From positions 62,001 through 126,000 of the forward strand of contig DJRF01000010.1 in assembly GCA_002437725.1 (NCBI GenBank): a stretch of 64,000 nucleotides of DNA. The letters run 5' to 3'. Origin of the DNA: Treponema sp. UBA6367. GTDB taxonomy: Bacteria; Spirochaetota; Spirochaetia; Treponematales; Treponemataceae. Both the position numbers and the translations under genes were made by a program. Shown here piece by piece: positions 24,686 through 34,214 of the stretch; within the stretch, counting starts at the first letter, position 1, and every line of letters begins with the position of its first letter. The notes beneath the pieces were generated by a model. That model was not told where the DNA came from and searched no databases. It saw only the letters and a list, made by a program, of their open reading frames with translations.

Positions 24686-27400
24686 TTAGATTTTTGCTGC
24701 TTTTATATCTTTTACAGTGTAATTGTATTTGTGCTCATTGATTGTAAAAGTAATTGTTTCTCCAGCTTTTTTGTCCATAATCGCATTTCCAAAAGGAGCC
24801 ATATAAGAAATTACATTGTTATCAGGATCTGATTCCCATGGTCCAAGAATGGTAAACGTTTCTTCTTCGTTTGTGTCATTGTTTTTAAGTGTAACAACGG
24901 TTGCAAATGAAATAATTGAAGTTGTAATTGTTGTTGGATCAAATACTACAGCTCTGTTTAATTCTGCCTGAAGCTTTGAAAGCTGCTCGTTCAACCAATG
25001 CTGTTTTTCTTTTGCTGCATGGAATTCGGCATTTTCTTTTAAGTCGCCTTTTTCCTTTGCTTCTGCAATTTCTTTTGCATTTTCTGGAATGTCCACAGTT
25101 TGAAGCCTGTTGAAAAGTTCCTTCTTTTCGTTGAGCTTTTTAGCAGTAACCAACATTCCTTTTGGAGCTTGGCTCTTTTCTTCAGAAACATGGAACTTAA
25201 ATTCTGGATATTTTTCCCTAATTCTGTTTCTCATTGTTGTCTTGTAAGAAGAATCAAGCTCAGCAAGGTCGTCAATAAGAGTATACATGCGTTTTACAGT
25301 TTCTTCATCATTTTCGAACATAAAATTCAAGAGCGTGTCGTTTTCAAACAGAAGTTGAGTTGCTTTCTTGTTGATTTTTTTGTTCTCTGTTGTATTTACA
25401 TGGTTTGCAATTTCTCTAAATGTAAGTTCAATTAAATGGATTAAAGTTATAAGTTGCTTTTCGTAAGAAATTCCGCAATCTTTGAACCAATCTTCATTTT
25501 GGCAGTTTTCAAACATATACAATACTGCGTTTCTATAGTCTTTGCAGTTTGTAAAACAGTTTGCAGCCAGTTTTTCAAGTTTATCTGCAAAACCGCTGTT
25601 TACCAGTGTTGAAATCATTTCGCTTGAATGTACAATAGGGAAGAGCTTTATATACTGGTCAGACCAATCAGGAAGCATCCTTACGTTCTGAAGGAAATCC
25701 TTTTGCAAAGAAGTGTTCTTTGTGTCTTTTAGCTGAGTATAAATTTCCCTTGGATCTTCAATTTTTTCGTAAATCTGCTGGAATGAAACTTTGCAAGGAT
25801 TTACAAGCTGCTTGATAGAATTTGTTATTTCTTGAACGACAAGGTATGATGCAAGCGCTTCTTTTGTAACTCCAGAAGAACTTTCAATAGAATCAAGGGT
25901 TTTAACATATCCTGCAAAATAGTTGAACATTTCGGCAAAGAGCTCGCTCGTTTTGTCTGTTTCGTCTTTCTTTACGTATTTCATTATTATGTCGATGCGC
26001 GCAAAGAACTGTTTTTGAGCTTTGAATTCTGTAGAAAGTTTTTCTTCTATGCTGATTTCATTTTCTCGCACAGTATACATTGAAATATCGTTTGGATTTA
26101 CGCCGAAAGATGAATTTGTTTCAAGGCAGTGCTTTGCGGCGCTGTTCCAAGAAGTCCATTCTCCAGGCGTAAGAATTGAAGGAACAAGCTCTGCTTTAAT
26201 TCTTTTGAAGTCACAGTTGTTATCAAAACTTTTAATGATTGTTTTAAGAGCCCAAACTTTGTCTTCTTTAATCTTTTTGGCCAAAACTTCTTTCTTATTT
26301 TTTGCCTTCAATACCCAAATATGATCGTTAGAAAGAGGCGTTAATGCGGTTACTGCCATTTTTAAAGAAATTGTATGTGTTCCAACTTTTTTACCAAAAT
26401 AAATTGTAAGAACATCGTTTTCTACTTTTGTGATAATTCCAACGCCCCAAGCTCTGTGGAACACATAGCTTTTTACATCAAAAGCAATGTGTTTTTCAAA
26501 GTCGTTTATAGCTTCAAAAACATTTCTGTAGTTCTGTGTAAGATTTGATGAGCGAATATAGTCGTCAAGATGGCTGTGATCCGCATATTTGCCTTTGTAG
26601 CAGTCAGTAATTTCTTTTCTAGCCCAAATGTCGTGCTGGTCAATTGATAAAATTTCTTTAAGAAGGCGGATAGCTGTATCCCATTTTTTGTTGTCTTTGT
26701 ACCAATTATAAAGTTCCTGTAAAAGAATAGCAGTTTTATCTTCTCCAAGAGTTTTTGCAACCTTTCTTTTTACAAGCTGGAAGAAGTCTATTTCCTGAGG
26801 AATAAGTTGAACAAGCTTTGTCCAAAGTTCCTTTACAGCATTTAAATTGCTTTTGTTTATATAGCGAAGAATTGCTTTTTTGTAGTACTCTGTTGCATTT
26901 TCAACGTCGCTTTCTGATTCAAAGTGTTCTGCGAGGGCTCTTGCGAGGTCTGCTTCTTCAAAATCTATTTTAACTATTTGAGCATACAAATCCCATACTT
27001 TTGCATTTCCGTTGGAGCGATAGTATTCTGCTAATGTCCTCAGAGCAAATTTGTTATTTGAATCATCTTCTAGAATGCTTGTGCATAGATATTCAACTAC
27101 AGATTCTTTATGGTTCTTTTGGAATATATCGACAAGCGTTACAAGCGCAGAGTTGTCAAGAGTTCCTTTCTGCAAAGAAATCATTCCTGAAATATACAAT
27201 GCAATTATACTGTCTTTTGAATGCAAAAGTTGTTCGTCACAAATGTTTTGAATTTCGTCCAAGCAGTTTTCACTTCTGGCTTTTTCTACGATTCCAGCAA
27301 GTTCAACAAACTTTTCTTTGGTATAGTTGCTGATAGTGGCTCGTGTCCAAGTTTCTTCTTTGAGCATGTCCTGAACGGATTTGATTAGTTCTTCTGACAT
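24686..27400 (-). CDS. greA: GreA-type transcript cleavage factor on a long helical protein
   Basis: A 904-residue protein. The last ~155 residues are a GreA/GreB factor. The coiled coil holds the conserved AKEKGDLKENAEFHAAKEKQ, whose acidic tip (D/E) stimulates RNA polymerase to cleave backtracked RNA, and it is followed by the globular domain that binds polymerase. The first ~745 residues are helical and TPR-like with no recognised motif. T. pallidum has a similar oversized greA, so the fusion is real and not an assembly error. GGGAG lies six to seven bases before the ATG. The palindromic leader module found upstream of the acetyltransferase gene also precedes this gene. Confidence 0.88.
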   Translation of the reverse strand: MSEELIKSVQDMLKEETWTRATISNYTKEKFVELAGIVEKARSENCLDEIQNICDEQLLHSKDSIIALYISGMISLQKGTLDNSALVTLVDIFQKNHKESVVEYLCTSILEDDSNNKFALRTLAEYYRSNGNAKVWDLYAQIVKIDFEEADLARALAEHFESESDVENATEYYKKAILRYINKSNLNAVKELWTKLVQLIPQEIDFFQLVKRKVAKTLGEDKTAILLQELYNWYKDNKKWDTAIRLLKEILSIDQHDIWARKEITDCYKGKYADHSHLDDYIRSSNLTQNYRNVFEAINDFEKHIAFDVKSYVFHRAWGVGIITKVENDVLTIYFGKKVGTHTISLKMAVTALTPLSNDHIWVLKAKNKKEVLAKKIKEDKVWALKTIIKSFDNNCDFKRIKAELVPSILTPGEWTSWNSAAKHCLETNSSFGVNPNDISMYTVRENEISIEEKLSTEFKAQKQFFARIDIIMKYVKKDETDKTSELFAEMFNYFAGYVKTLDSIESSSGVTKEALASYLVVQEITNSIKQLVNPCKVSFQQIYEKIEDPREIYTQLKDTKNTSLQKDFLQNVRMLPDWSDQYIKLFPIVHSSEMISTLVNSGFADKLEKLAANCFTNCKDYRNAVLYMFENCQNEDWFKDCGISYEKQLITLIHLIELTFREIANHVNTTENKKINKKATQLLFENDTLLNFMFENDEETVKRMYTLIDDLAELDSSYKTTMRNRIREKYPEFKFHVSEEKSQAPKGMLVTAKKLNEKKELFNRLQTVDIPENAKEIAEAKEKGDLKENAEFHAAKEKQHWLNEQLSKLQAELNRAVVFDPTTITTSIISFATVVTLKNNDTNEEETFTILGPWESDPDNNVISYMAPFGNAIMDKKAGETITFTINEHKYNYTVKDIKAAKI

Positions 27401-27409
27401 AAAGTACTC

Positions 27410-27560
27410 CCATAAAAAGACAAATAAAAGTTTTCGCTTTTAATTTTTCTTTTTAAGTTGTTTCGCAACGAAGTGAGAAACAACAATTGTTAAAAAGTCT
27501 GCAACGCAAACTTGGAAAGATAAAAATGCATTTTTAAGCGATTTTGTCTTTCCTTGCAAA
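27410..27560 (-). repeat. Palindromic leader module, copy 2
   Basis: It sits directly upstream of the greA-like start. In the same order as at 21776-21920 it shows an AAGTTTGCGTTGCAGACTT near-palindrome (27528-27510), a TTGTTTC...GAAACAA hairpin with CACTTCGTTGC in its loop, an A/T-rich AAAAGCGAAAACTTTT stretch, and CTTTTTATGGGAG. Identity between the copies looks high in the hairpins and low between them, as expected for a conserved RNA structure or a mobile palindrome. Confidence 0.6.
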
Positions 27561-27591
27561 AAATAGTATAAACTCTTGACTCTATTTTTAG

Positions 27592-28521
27592 TTACTTAAC
27601 ATACAGGTTATAAATGTTAGTATCCAAAATTTTTATTTTAAGCAGTATTTCATTTATTAACTGCTCATCGTGAGCTTCTTGACAGTAATCAATCAGCCAA
27701 AAATACATATTTATCAGCCTTGGAATTTGAAGTTCAGAAGATCTTGAAGGATCTTTGAATTCGTTTTCCAAAGCATATATGTCCTGTTTTAGTTTTCCGA
27801 CTTCCTGAGAACGCAATGCCCTCTTAATTGTAAAAACTCCCCATAAGACGCCGTAAATAGGAATCCAGGCTTTTAGAGAATCCCCTGCAAAGCCTTTTTG
27901 AGCAGTTTTTTCAATAAGTCTTTTAATCAATTCTGAATCTAAAAAATCCAAGTCGATTTTTTTAAAATCAAGAAAAAAAGCTTCTCTAAACAAAACTTTA
28001 GCGGCTTTGTCTTCGCCGCATAACGCGTAGCAATCAGCAAGCTCTGCAAGCACATCTGCCTGATCCTTGTGATAGCTATTGGACTCCGAAAGGCACATTT
28101 TTGCGTTGTCGTATTCGCCTAATTTTTTGTAGCAGAGTCCTATTTTTCTAAGAATTTCAGACTTCTGCACAGAATCTTTTTCATCAAGAAGGCGAGTATA
28201 ATTTTGCAATGCAAGCGAAAATATGCCTTTGCAAGTTGAATATATGGCTGGCTCGTAAATCTTTTCAGAATTTTTTATGTACTTAAGAAATTCTTTCCAC
28301 TCCTGAATAAGCCTTTCGCCTCGTTCAAAAGGAGTTTCCATTTCTGAAAGCGCATTTATCAGATTAATCCAGTAATTACAACATTTTATTGTAAAAGTTA
28401 TCTCCTGATTTGAAAGATCGTTTTCAAGAGTTTCCCGCAGTTCTTGTAAAGCTCTGCCTGGATTCCCTGATTCAAGACAGAGAAGAGCCTCTTTTAATCC
28501 TTGTTCAGTCTGATAGTCCAT
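27592..28521 (-). CDS. TPR-repeat protein of unknown function
   Basis: A 309-residue, mostly helical cytoplasmic protein. At least two tetratricopeptide units are readable (SEILRKIGLCYKKLGEYDNA near 130, and ADVLAELADCYALCGEDKAA near 162). A short hydrophobic stretch WIPIYGVLWGVFTI near 220 could touch the membrane. It lies upstream of greA on the same strand with a gap of 190 bases containing the palindromic leader module, so the two are probably separate units. A strong promoter lies 75-100 bases upstream of its start. The partner is unknown. Confidence 0.75.
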   Translation of the reverse strand: MDYQTEQGLKEALLCLESGNPGRALQELRETLENDLSNQEITFTIKCCNYWINLINALSEMETPFERGERLIQEWKEFLKYIKNSEKIYEPAIYSTCKGIFSLALQNYTRLLDEKDSVQKSEILRKIGLCYKKLGEYDNAKMCLSESNSYHKDQADVLAELADCYALCGEDKAAKVLFREAFFLDFKKIDLDFLDSELIKRLIEKTAQKGFAGDSLKAWIPIYGVLWGVFTIKRALRSQEVGKLKQDIYALENEFKDPSRSSELQIPRLINMYFWLIDYCQEAHDEQLINEILLKIKILDTNIYNLYVK

Positions 28522-28598
28522 ATACTGTAATAGTTATTATAGCAAATTGTTAATTTTAGTCAATGGAAATGCATGAAAATAGTATTTTGGGAACAAAG

Positions 28599-28627
28599 TT
28601 TATACTAGTATTTATGTAATATGTCAA
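28599..28627 (-). promoter_or_regulatory. Promoter of the TPR gene
   Basis: Perfect TTGACA (28627-28622), a 17-base spacer and TATAAA (28604-28599) on the minus strand. It is among the closest sigma-70 consensus matches in the window and leaves a leader of about 70 bases. Confidence 0.65.
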
Positions 28628-28742
28628 GACCTTTTTTGTGCTTTTTTTACAATTTTTTAATTCGCTCTAAGTAAGAATTGATGAGCAGTTGCGTAAGCCC
28701 TGGTGAAGGACTGCTTAAATATTGGCAAACTTGTTTAAAATA

Positions 28743-28771
28743 TTTACAATCTATTCTTCATCTGTTATTAT
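28743..28771 (+). promoter_or_regulatory. rpe promoter, leaderless arrangement
   Basis: TTTACA (28743-28748), a 17-base spacer and an extended -10 TGTTATTAT (box 28766-28771) end eight bases before ATG 28780. This supports the shorter start for rpe. Confidence 0.55.
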
Positions 28772-28779
28772 TGAATAAA

Positions 28780-29409
28780 ATGAAAGATATAATGCTTGCG
28801 CCTTCTTTGCTCAGCGCGGATTTTGCAGATTTAAAAGGCGCTTTAAAAACTATTGAAGCTTTTGGCGGTTCTATTGTTCATATTGATGTTATGGACGGAA
28901 GGTTTGTTCCTCAGATTTCTTATGGGCAGCCAGTTGTTAAGTCTTTGCGGTCTTATTCATCCTTGCCGTTTGATGTTCATCTTATGGTTGAGCATCCAGA
29001 AGAGCAGGTTGAATCTTTTGCGGAGTCTGGAGCTGACTGGTTGACATTCCATCACGAAGCTTGCATACATTCTCATAGGCTTGTTCAAAAAATTCATGGC
29101 TTAGGAAAAAAAGCCGGAATTTCTATAGTGCCTTCTACGCCTGTAAGTGCTATTAAAGAACTGCTAGAGTATGTGGATTTGGTTCTTGTTATGACTGTGA
29201 ATCCAGGCTTTGGCGGGCAAAAATTAATTTCTTCATGTGTAAAAAAAATTTCAGAACTTTCGGAATTAAGAAATCAGAATAATTTAGATTTTAAAATTTC
29301 TGTTGACGGAGGAATAAACGAAACTAACTTGAATGAAGTTATTTCTTGCGGTGCTGATATTGTTGTTTCTGGCTCAGCGTTTTTCAACGGAAAAATAAAA
29401 TGGACTTAA
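28780..29409 (+). CDS. rpe: Ribulose-phosphate 3-epimerase
   Basis: A 209-residue TIM-barrel enzyme that interconverts ribulose-5-phosphate and xylulose-5-phosphate in the pentose phosphate pathway. LAPSLLSADF opens the barrel. HIDVMDGRFVP holds a metal-binding His and the catalytic Asp, DVHLMV and FHHEA carry further metal ligands, MTVNPGFGGQ binds phosphate, and VDGGIN holds the second catalytic Asp. I placed the start at ATG 28780 rather than 28678, because the upstream 34 residues are not part of the family and the promoter overlaps them. The next gene begins 62 bases later. Confidence 0.93.
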   Translation: MKDIMLAPSLLSADFADLKGALKTIEAFGGSIVHIDVMDGRFVPQISYGQPVVKSLRSYSSLPFDVHLMVEHPEEQVESFAESGADWLTFHHEACIHSHRLVQKIHGLGKKAGISIVPSTPVSAIKELLEYVDLVLVMTVNPGFGGQKLISSCVKKISELSELRNQNNLDFKISVDGGINETNLNEVISCGADIVVSGSAFFNGKIKWT

Positions 29410-29471
29410 AAAAAATTAAATCTATAAGCAAATTTTTAAAGTCTTTTTAAAATAGTTTGTTGGAGATTTTT

Positions 29472-30383
29472 ATGAAATATGCAAAGAAAATTTTCAAACT
29501 CGTGATTGCTTTTGTAAGTATTTGTCAGTTTTCTGTTTTCTCTCAAGAAATTAGCGAAGTTGCAACTTCCGCTTTTTTGCAAGGAACTACTGCCTATCGC
29601 AATAATGAGTGGGTATCTGCCGTTTTTCTTTTAAGAAAAGCAATTTCTTACCCTGAAAATTTCAATGCGGATACTTACTATATGCTTATTTCTGCCGAAA
29701 TGTATTCAGGAGAATATAAAACAGCCTTGCAAGACTGCGATGTGTTTCTTTCAAATTTTAAAGATAGTCCGTATACATCTTTCGTCGTCTTTCACAAAGG
29801 CAAATCTTTGTTCTTTTTGGGGCAGTATGAAAAATCTGTAATTCAGCTTGGCGATTTTTGTCATCAGTATCCAGAGCACGAAATGTATGCTTCTGCGCTT
29901 TATTGGATAGGCGAAAGTTTTTTTGCAAGTTACAACTATGACGAAGCAAAATTGCTTTATTCAAGAATTATTTCAGAGTATTCAAACGATTCAAAAGCTC
30001 CGGCGGCTCAGTATAGGTTAGAAACCATAGAGCAAAGCGCTCGCGAAGAAAAACTGCTATATCTTTTAAAAGAAACAGGGGAAGAGTATCTTTCTGCAAA
30101 AGAAGAATATGAACGCCAGTTAAAACTTTCTGATTCTGAAAATTCGTTTGACGTTCGAAAAAGATTGATGGATTTGCAAAGGCGCAATAGCGATTTAGAA
30201 AAAAAAGTTGCAGAACTCAATGCTCAAAACGCTGAATTGGCAAATCAGCTAGATGTAGAAAAACAGTTTAATAATAGAATAAAAACTGAAAATGATGATA
30301 TGATAGAGTCTTTAAAACAAAAAGCTTGGAAAACTCAGCAGTTGCTTGATAAAAGAACATCTTCGGAAGGGGCGAAAAAATGA
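29472..30383 (+). CDS. Exported TPR protein with C-terminal coiled coil
   Basis: A 303-residue protein. A signal segment (about residues 5-25, ending FSVFSQ) is followed by several tetratricopeptide-like repeats (about 30-200; for example ALYWIGESFFASYNYDEAK) and a coiled coil from about 205 to the end (RLMDLQRRNSDLEKKVAELNA). The layout recalls BamD/YbgF-like periplasmic scaffolds, but the coiled coil is at the C-terminus rather than the N-terminus, and no lipobox is present. ATG 29472 has GGAG seven bases upstream. It overlaps the next gene by four bases (ATGA), so it starts a three-gene envelope operon. Confidence 0.75.
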   Translation: MKYAKKIFKLVIAFVSICQFSVFSQEISEVATSAFLQGTTAYRNNEWVSAVFLLRKAISYPENFNADTYYMLISAEMYSGEYKTALQDCDVFLSNFKDSPYTSFVVFHKGKSLFFLGQYEKSVIQLGDFCHQYPEHEMYASALYWIGESFFASYNYDEAKLLYSRIISEYSNDSKAPAAQYRLETIEQSAREEKLLYLLKETGEEYLSAKEEYERQLKLSDSENSFDVRKRLMDLQRRNSDLEKKVAELNAQNAELANQLDVEKQFNNRIKTENDDMIESLKQKAWKTQQLLDKRTSSEGAKK

Positions 30384-31873
30384 ATTTCCATAAAAGAAAA
30401 ATATTTGTAACTTTTTTATGCTTTTTTTTGATTTCTGTAAATTCTTTTAATGTTTTTGCAGCAAAAAAAAATAAAAAAAACGGTCAAGAAGAAACAGCTT
30501 CTGTTGTTAATGTGAAAGAAGAAAGCAAGGGCAAAAAAAAGAATAAAAAAACTAAAAAACAAAAAAAACTTACAGCGGAAGAAAAGCGCGCTAAAAAGCA
30601 ACAAGAAAAAGAAAATTCAAAACTTGCTGCTCAAGAAAAGAAAGAGCAGCTTGAAAAGGAGTCTCAAGATATTCTCGATAAATCTCGCATAAAAGTTGTT
30701 AATATGATTAGTGGCGAAGGTGTTTTTACGGCTGAGAAAAACTATAAGACTGTAGGAAATATAAAGCTTGCCGTAAAAGGTACTGTTGGAACTTTTCAAT
30801 TTTATGCGATAAATGAAAGCAAGCAGGAAATCCCTTTGCTTGTGGGCTATGATGAATCAACGTCTTCATTTTTTTCTTTAAAGGTGAATAACCGGATTTT
30901 TAAATTGAATGACAATACTGGCATAATAATTGGTTCAAGAAAAAGCGACGATGGTGTTCAGCTTGTGTATGTTGTTCCAGAAACGGCTAGGGTTTTTGTT
31001 AAGTACGATTGTCTAAAATCAAATGAAAAATCTGAGGAAGATATTATAAAAGTATCTGCCTTTGTAAAAAATATTGGTTCTAAAAAAGAAAACTTTGCTC
31101 TAAAAAATGTGCTGGATACAGTTTTAGGCGAGCAAAGCGGACCTCATTTTATGACTGCGGAGAATAAGAGCATCAATACAGAATGTCAGTTTCGTAAGTT
31201 TGATGAAATAAAGTGGATTTCCTCTGGAAGTTCAAAAGCTTGTATGCAAATCCTTTTAAACGGAGCTGATATAACAAAGCCTGAAGTTGTAACTTTAAGT
31301 AATAAGGATGTTTTGTCTCTTAATTCGTGGATTCCTGTAGAAGTAAAGTCAAGAAGTTTTGATTCAGTTCTTTCCTATAATAATTCTGCAGTCTGCATAA
31401 ATTGGGAAGGCATAGATTTAGAGCCAAATGAGGAAGCTTCTTTTGTTTACTATATTGCAGTTGCTACAGATGGCAATTTTCCGCACGGAAATATATTCTT
31501 AAAGAAATATGATGAAGAGCACTTATCTTCTAAAGAAGATTCTAGTTCAAATTTAAAAGATTTGAATTCAAAACAGGAACAGAATGTTCAGAATTCTGTT
31601 CCCAATTCAAAAAATGAATCTAAACAGGAAGATAGTTCTGTTGCTGGCAAAAAATCTGTTGAACAAAAAACTGAAGAAGCTAATAAAAATTCTGAAACCT
31701 TTGAAATTACGCTGGAATCTATAACGGATTCTCAGTTGGATCCTGTTTATATACAAGCGTTAATAAATAAAATTAATGCGCTTGAAAAGAATTCTGCAAC
31801 AATAGACCGAATGGAACTTCTTAGATTGAATACTGAATTGGACGCAATTTTAAGAAAGCTGGAGCAGCAATAG
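30380..31873 (+). CDS. Exported Lys-rich protein of unknown function
   Basis: A 497-residue protein. A signal peptide (to about residue 27, SFNVFA) is followed by a very lysine-rich segment (30-100, long runs of K and E, helical). A ~270-residue beta-rich domain comes next (about 100-375), then an acidic/Ser/Asn linker and a C-terminal helix (about 450-497) with coiled-coil character. No known domain is recognised. The beta domain may be an envelope-binding module, and the basic helix could contact peptidoglycan or nucleic-acid-like polymers; both ideas are inference. It is coupled to the preceding TPR gene by ATGA overlap and abuts the next gene with no gap. Confidence 0.68.
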   Translation: MNFHKRKIFVTFLCFFLISVNSFNVFAAKKNKKNGQEETASVVNVKEESKGKKKNKKTKKQKKLTAEEKRAKKQQEKENSKLAAQEKKEQLEKESQDILDKSRIKVVNMISGEGVFTAEKNYKTVGNIKLAVKGTVGTFQFYAINESKQEIPLLVGYDESTSSFFSLKVNNRIFKLNDNTGIIIGSRKSDDGVQLVYVVPETARVFVKYDCLKSNEKSEEDIIKVSAFVKNIGSKKENFALKNVLDTVLGEQSGPHFMTAENKSINTECQFRKFDEIKWISSGSSKACMQILLNGADITKPEVVTLSNKDVLSLNSWIPVEVKSRSFDSVLSYNNSAVCINWEGIDLEPNEEASFVYYIAVATDGNFPHGNIFLKKYDEEHLSSKEDSSSNLKDLNSKQEQNVQNSVPNSKNESKQEDSSVAGKKSVEQKTEEANKNSETFEITLESITDSQLDPVYIQALINKINALEKNSATIDRMELLRLNTELDAILRKLEQQ

Positions 31874-32959
31874 ATGACCCGCGATGTTCTTGATGTTGCT
31901 AAAAGCCTAATGCGAAGAAGGCATTTTGACAAAGCTATAAAACTCCTTGATGGACGGGCAGAAATATATAGCCAAAATTTTGACTATTATCTTTTGTTTG
32001 GTATTGCTTGCCTCTATATAGGTGATACCGGTGCTGCTTCGTCGTATTTTCAAAAGGCAAGAAATCTTCGCCTTACGGATACAAATTTGCTTTTAGGGCA
32101 GGCTGCTCTTTTTTTAAGAAGAGGTGATACGTCAAGAGCTTTGCAATATTACATAGATATTCTTAGCAATGACCCTTGTAATAAAACTGCAAAAAAAGCA
32201 ATGAACTTTATTCGCAATAACGGTGACTACAATACAATTTGCCGTTGGGTTGATACAGGCAGGCTAGAAGAGTTTTATCCTCCTTTAGGTGTAAATCCTT
32301 ACAAAGTGATGGGAGTAGTTTTTCCATTGTTTGCTTGTGTTTTGGGGATTTTTTGCACTGCAAATTTTGTGCAGTTTTCAAAGCCGGAACTAGGAACCCG
32401 GGAAGACCTTTCCGCTTACGTTCTTTCTGTTGACGAAAGAAAAAATGCGCAGGAAACAGATCTTTCTTCAGGCTCTTTTTCGTATATTCTGTCTTCCAAG
32501 CAGATTTTAGATTCTTATGAAAAAGCCCAAAGATATTTTCAAAACTATCAGGATAATCTTGCTCAAATTGAAATTAATAGAATTTTGTGTTCCAACGCTT
32601 CTGTTTCAATAAAACAAAAAGCAAGAGAGTTAATGAATTTTATAGAACCGCCTTCTTTTGATTCCATAAAGGACAGCCCTGAATATTCTATGGTTGAAAA
32701 AGAACCTAATTTGTATCTTTCGTGTTGGGTTTCTTGGTCTGGAAGAGTTTCGAATATTGAACAGACAGAATCGTCTTTTAAATGCGATTTGCTCGTTGGT
32801 TATGACACAATGCGCAGCGTAAAAGGTATTGTCCCTGTATATTTTAAGGTTGCCCCCGTAATGGATGTAGAAAAACCTGTTACAATACTTGCAAAAATAA
32901 CTTCAAAAGATGGAAAGCTTGCATTGGAAGGTAGATCAACTTATCAGAGTGTAAAATAG
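31874..32959 (+). CDS. Membrane-anchored TPR protein
   Basis: A 361-residue protein. About 120 N-terminal residues form TPR-like repeats (RRHFDKAIKLLDGRAEI, DYYLLFGIACLYIGDTGAASSYFQKA, and a third unit). A single transmembrane helix at about 146-166 (VMGVVFPLFACVLGIFCTA) follows. The C-terminal ~190 residues look like a mixed beta domain and would lie outside the cytoplasm. The TPR part is therefore cytoplasmic, an arrangement suited to linking cytoplasmic partners to the envelope. ATG follows directly on the stop of the previous gene. It is the last gene of the three-gene envelope operon before recA. Confidence 0.72.
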   Translation: MTRDVLDVAKSLMRRRHFDKAIKLLDGRAEIYSQNFDYYLLFGIACLYIGDTGAASSYFQKARNLRLTDTNLLLGQAALFLRRGDTSRALQYYIDILSNDPCNKTAKKAMNFIRNNGDYNTICRWVDTGRLEEFYPPLGVNPYKVMGVVFPLFACVLGIFCTANFVQFSKPELGTREDLSAYVLSVDERKNAQETDLSSGSFSYILSSKQILDSYEKAQRYFQNYQDNLAQIEINRILCSNASVSIKQKARELMNFIEPPSFDSIKDSPEYSMVEKEPNLYLSCWVSWSGRVSNIEQTESSFKCDLLVGYDTMRSVKGIVPVYFKVAPVMDVEKPVTILAKITSKDGKLALEGRSTYQSVK

Positions 32960-33080
32960 AAAATTATGTTAATTGTTTTAGTTTTATAAAAGATGAAAAA
33001 AAATTCATTTTTTTATAAAAAAGTACATATATATTTTATAGAAAGAATGTCTTTTATCTTATTTTAAAATTGGAGGACAA

Positions 33081-34214
33081 ATGTCTGAAGAAGTTTCAAA
33101 AGAAATGTCTGAAAAGCTAAAGGCGCTTGAAGCCGCTAGACTTCAGATTGAAAAACAGTATGGTCAAAATTCGCTTATGCGTCTTGGCTCCCAAGGAAAT
33201 ACCGCGGAAATTGATGTTATTCCTTCTGGCTCTATTATGCTCGATGAAGCTCTTGGCGTTGGAGGTTATCCACGCGGTAGAATTATTGAAATGTATGGAC
33301 CTGAGAGTTCTGGAAAAACCACTCTTGCATTGCACGCAATTGCGGAAGCTCAAAAACTGGGCGGAATTGCGGCTTTTGTTGATGCTGAGCACGCGCTTGA
33401 TCCTCAGTATGCAAAAAATCTAGGTGTAAATATTGATGACCTTTGGCTTTCTCAGCCAGATAGCGGAGAGCAAGCCCTTCAGATTACAGAGCAACTGGTT
33501 CGTTCTGGTGCCGTAGATATAATAGTTGTGGATTCTGTTGCCGCACTTACTCCCCAAAAGGAAATTGAAGGCGAAATGGGCGATGCTGTAATGGGAATGC
33601 AGGCTCGTCTTATGAGCCAGGCTTTAAGAAAACTTACAGCAATTATTGGAAAAAGCAATTGTATTGTAATCTTTATAAACCAAATTCGCATGAAGATTGG
33701 CGTAATGTTTGGCAATCCTGAAACAACAACTGGCGGTCAGGCTTTGAAGTTTTATACATCAGTTCGCCTTGAAATCCGAAGAATTGAATCAATTGACGGT
33801 AAAGGCGACGAAGATGCTGTAGGCAATAGAGTTCGCGTAAAAATTGTAAAAAATAAAGTTGCTCCTCCGTTTAGAAAAACAGAATTAGACATCTACTTTG
33901 GAAAAGGAATAAGCAGGTGTGCAAGTATTTTGGATTCAGCTGTAAAACACGGACTTATAGATAAAAAAGGTGCCTGGTATACACAGGGCGAAACTAAGGT
34001 TGGGCAAGGACACGAAAATGCAGTTTCTTTTTTGGAAACAAATCCTGACTTTACGAATAAACTTGAAGTGGAATTGCGGCAGCAGCTTTTTCCTGGTCAA
34101 GTTTTAAAAGATAAGGAAGGAAATCCTGTAAAAAAAGCCGCAGATGAAAAAAAGAAAGCAAAGGTTAAGGCTGATTCTGAAAAAGAAAATTCTTCTCAGG
34201 AAGGTTTGTTTTAA
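33081..34214 (+). CDS. recA: Recombinase A
   Basis: A 377-residue recombinase. Walker A GPESSGKTT lies near residue 72; FVDAEHALDP and the Walker B strand IIVVDSVAAL follow. QALRKLTAIIGKSNC and the INQIRMKIGVMFGNPETTTGG loop (L2 region) are near 200. The C-terminal tail (about 345-377) is Lys/Glu-rich, longer than in many spirochaetes and typical of a regulatory tail. It forms filaments on single-stranded DNA for strand exchange. GGAGG lies seven bases before the ATG. No LexA-type operator is visible in the 120-base upstream gap. The folK start codon directly abuts the stop. Confidence 0.98.
   Translation: MSEEVSKEMSEKLKALEAARLQIEKQYGQNSLMRLGSQGNTAEIDVIPSGSIMLDEALGVGGYPRGRIIEMYGPESSGKTTLALHAIAEAQKLGGIAAFVDAEHALDPQYAKNLGVNIDDLWLSQPDSGEQALQITEQLVRSGAVDIIVVDSVAALTPQKEIEGEMGDAVMGMQARLMSQALRKLTAIIGKSNCIVIFINQIRMKIGVMFGNPETTTGGQALKFYTSVRLEIRRIESIDGKGDEDAVGNRVRVKIVKNKVAPPFRKTELDIYFGKGISRCASILDSAVKHGLIDKKGAWYTQGETKVGQGHENAVSFLETNPDFTNKLEVELRQQLFPGQVLKDKEGNPVKKAADEKKKAKVKADSEKENSSQEGLF

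Noticed and set aside
28678..28779. Longer rpe start at 28678
   Set aside because: The added 34 residues are not family sequence, and a good promoter overlaps that stretch.
32960..33080. LexA-type SOS box upstream of recA
   Set aside because: No palindrome of the CTGT-N8-ACAG or GAAC-N4-GTTC type is present; only AT-rich sequence and the ribosome-binding site.
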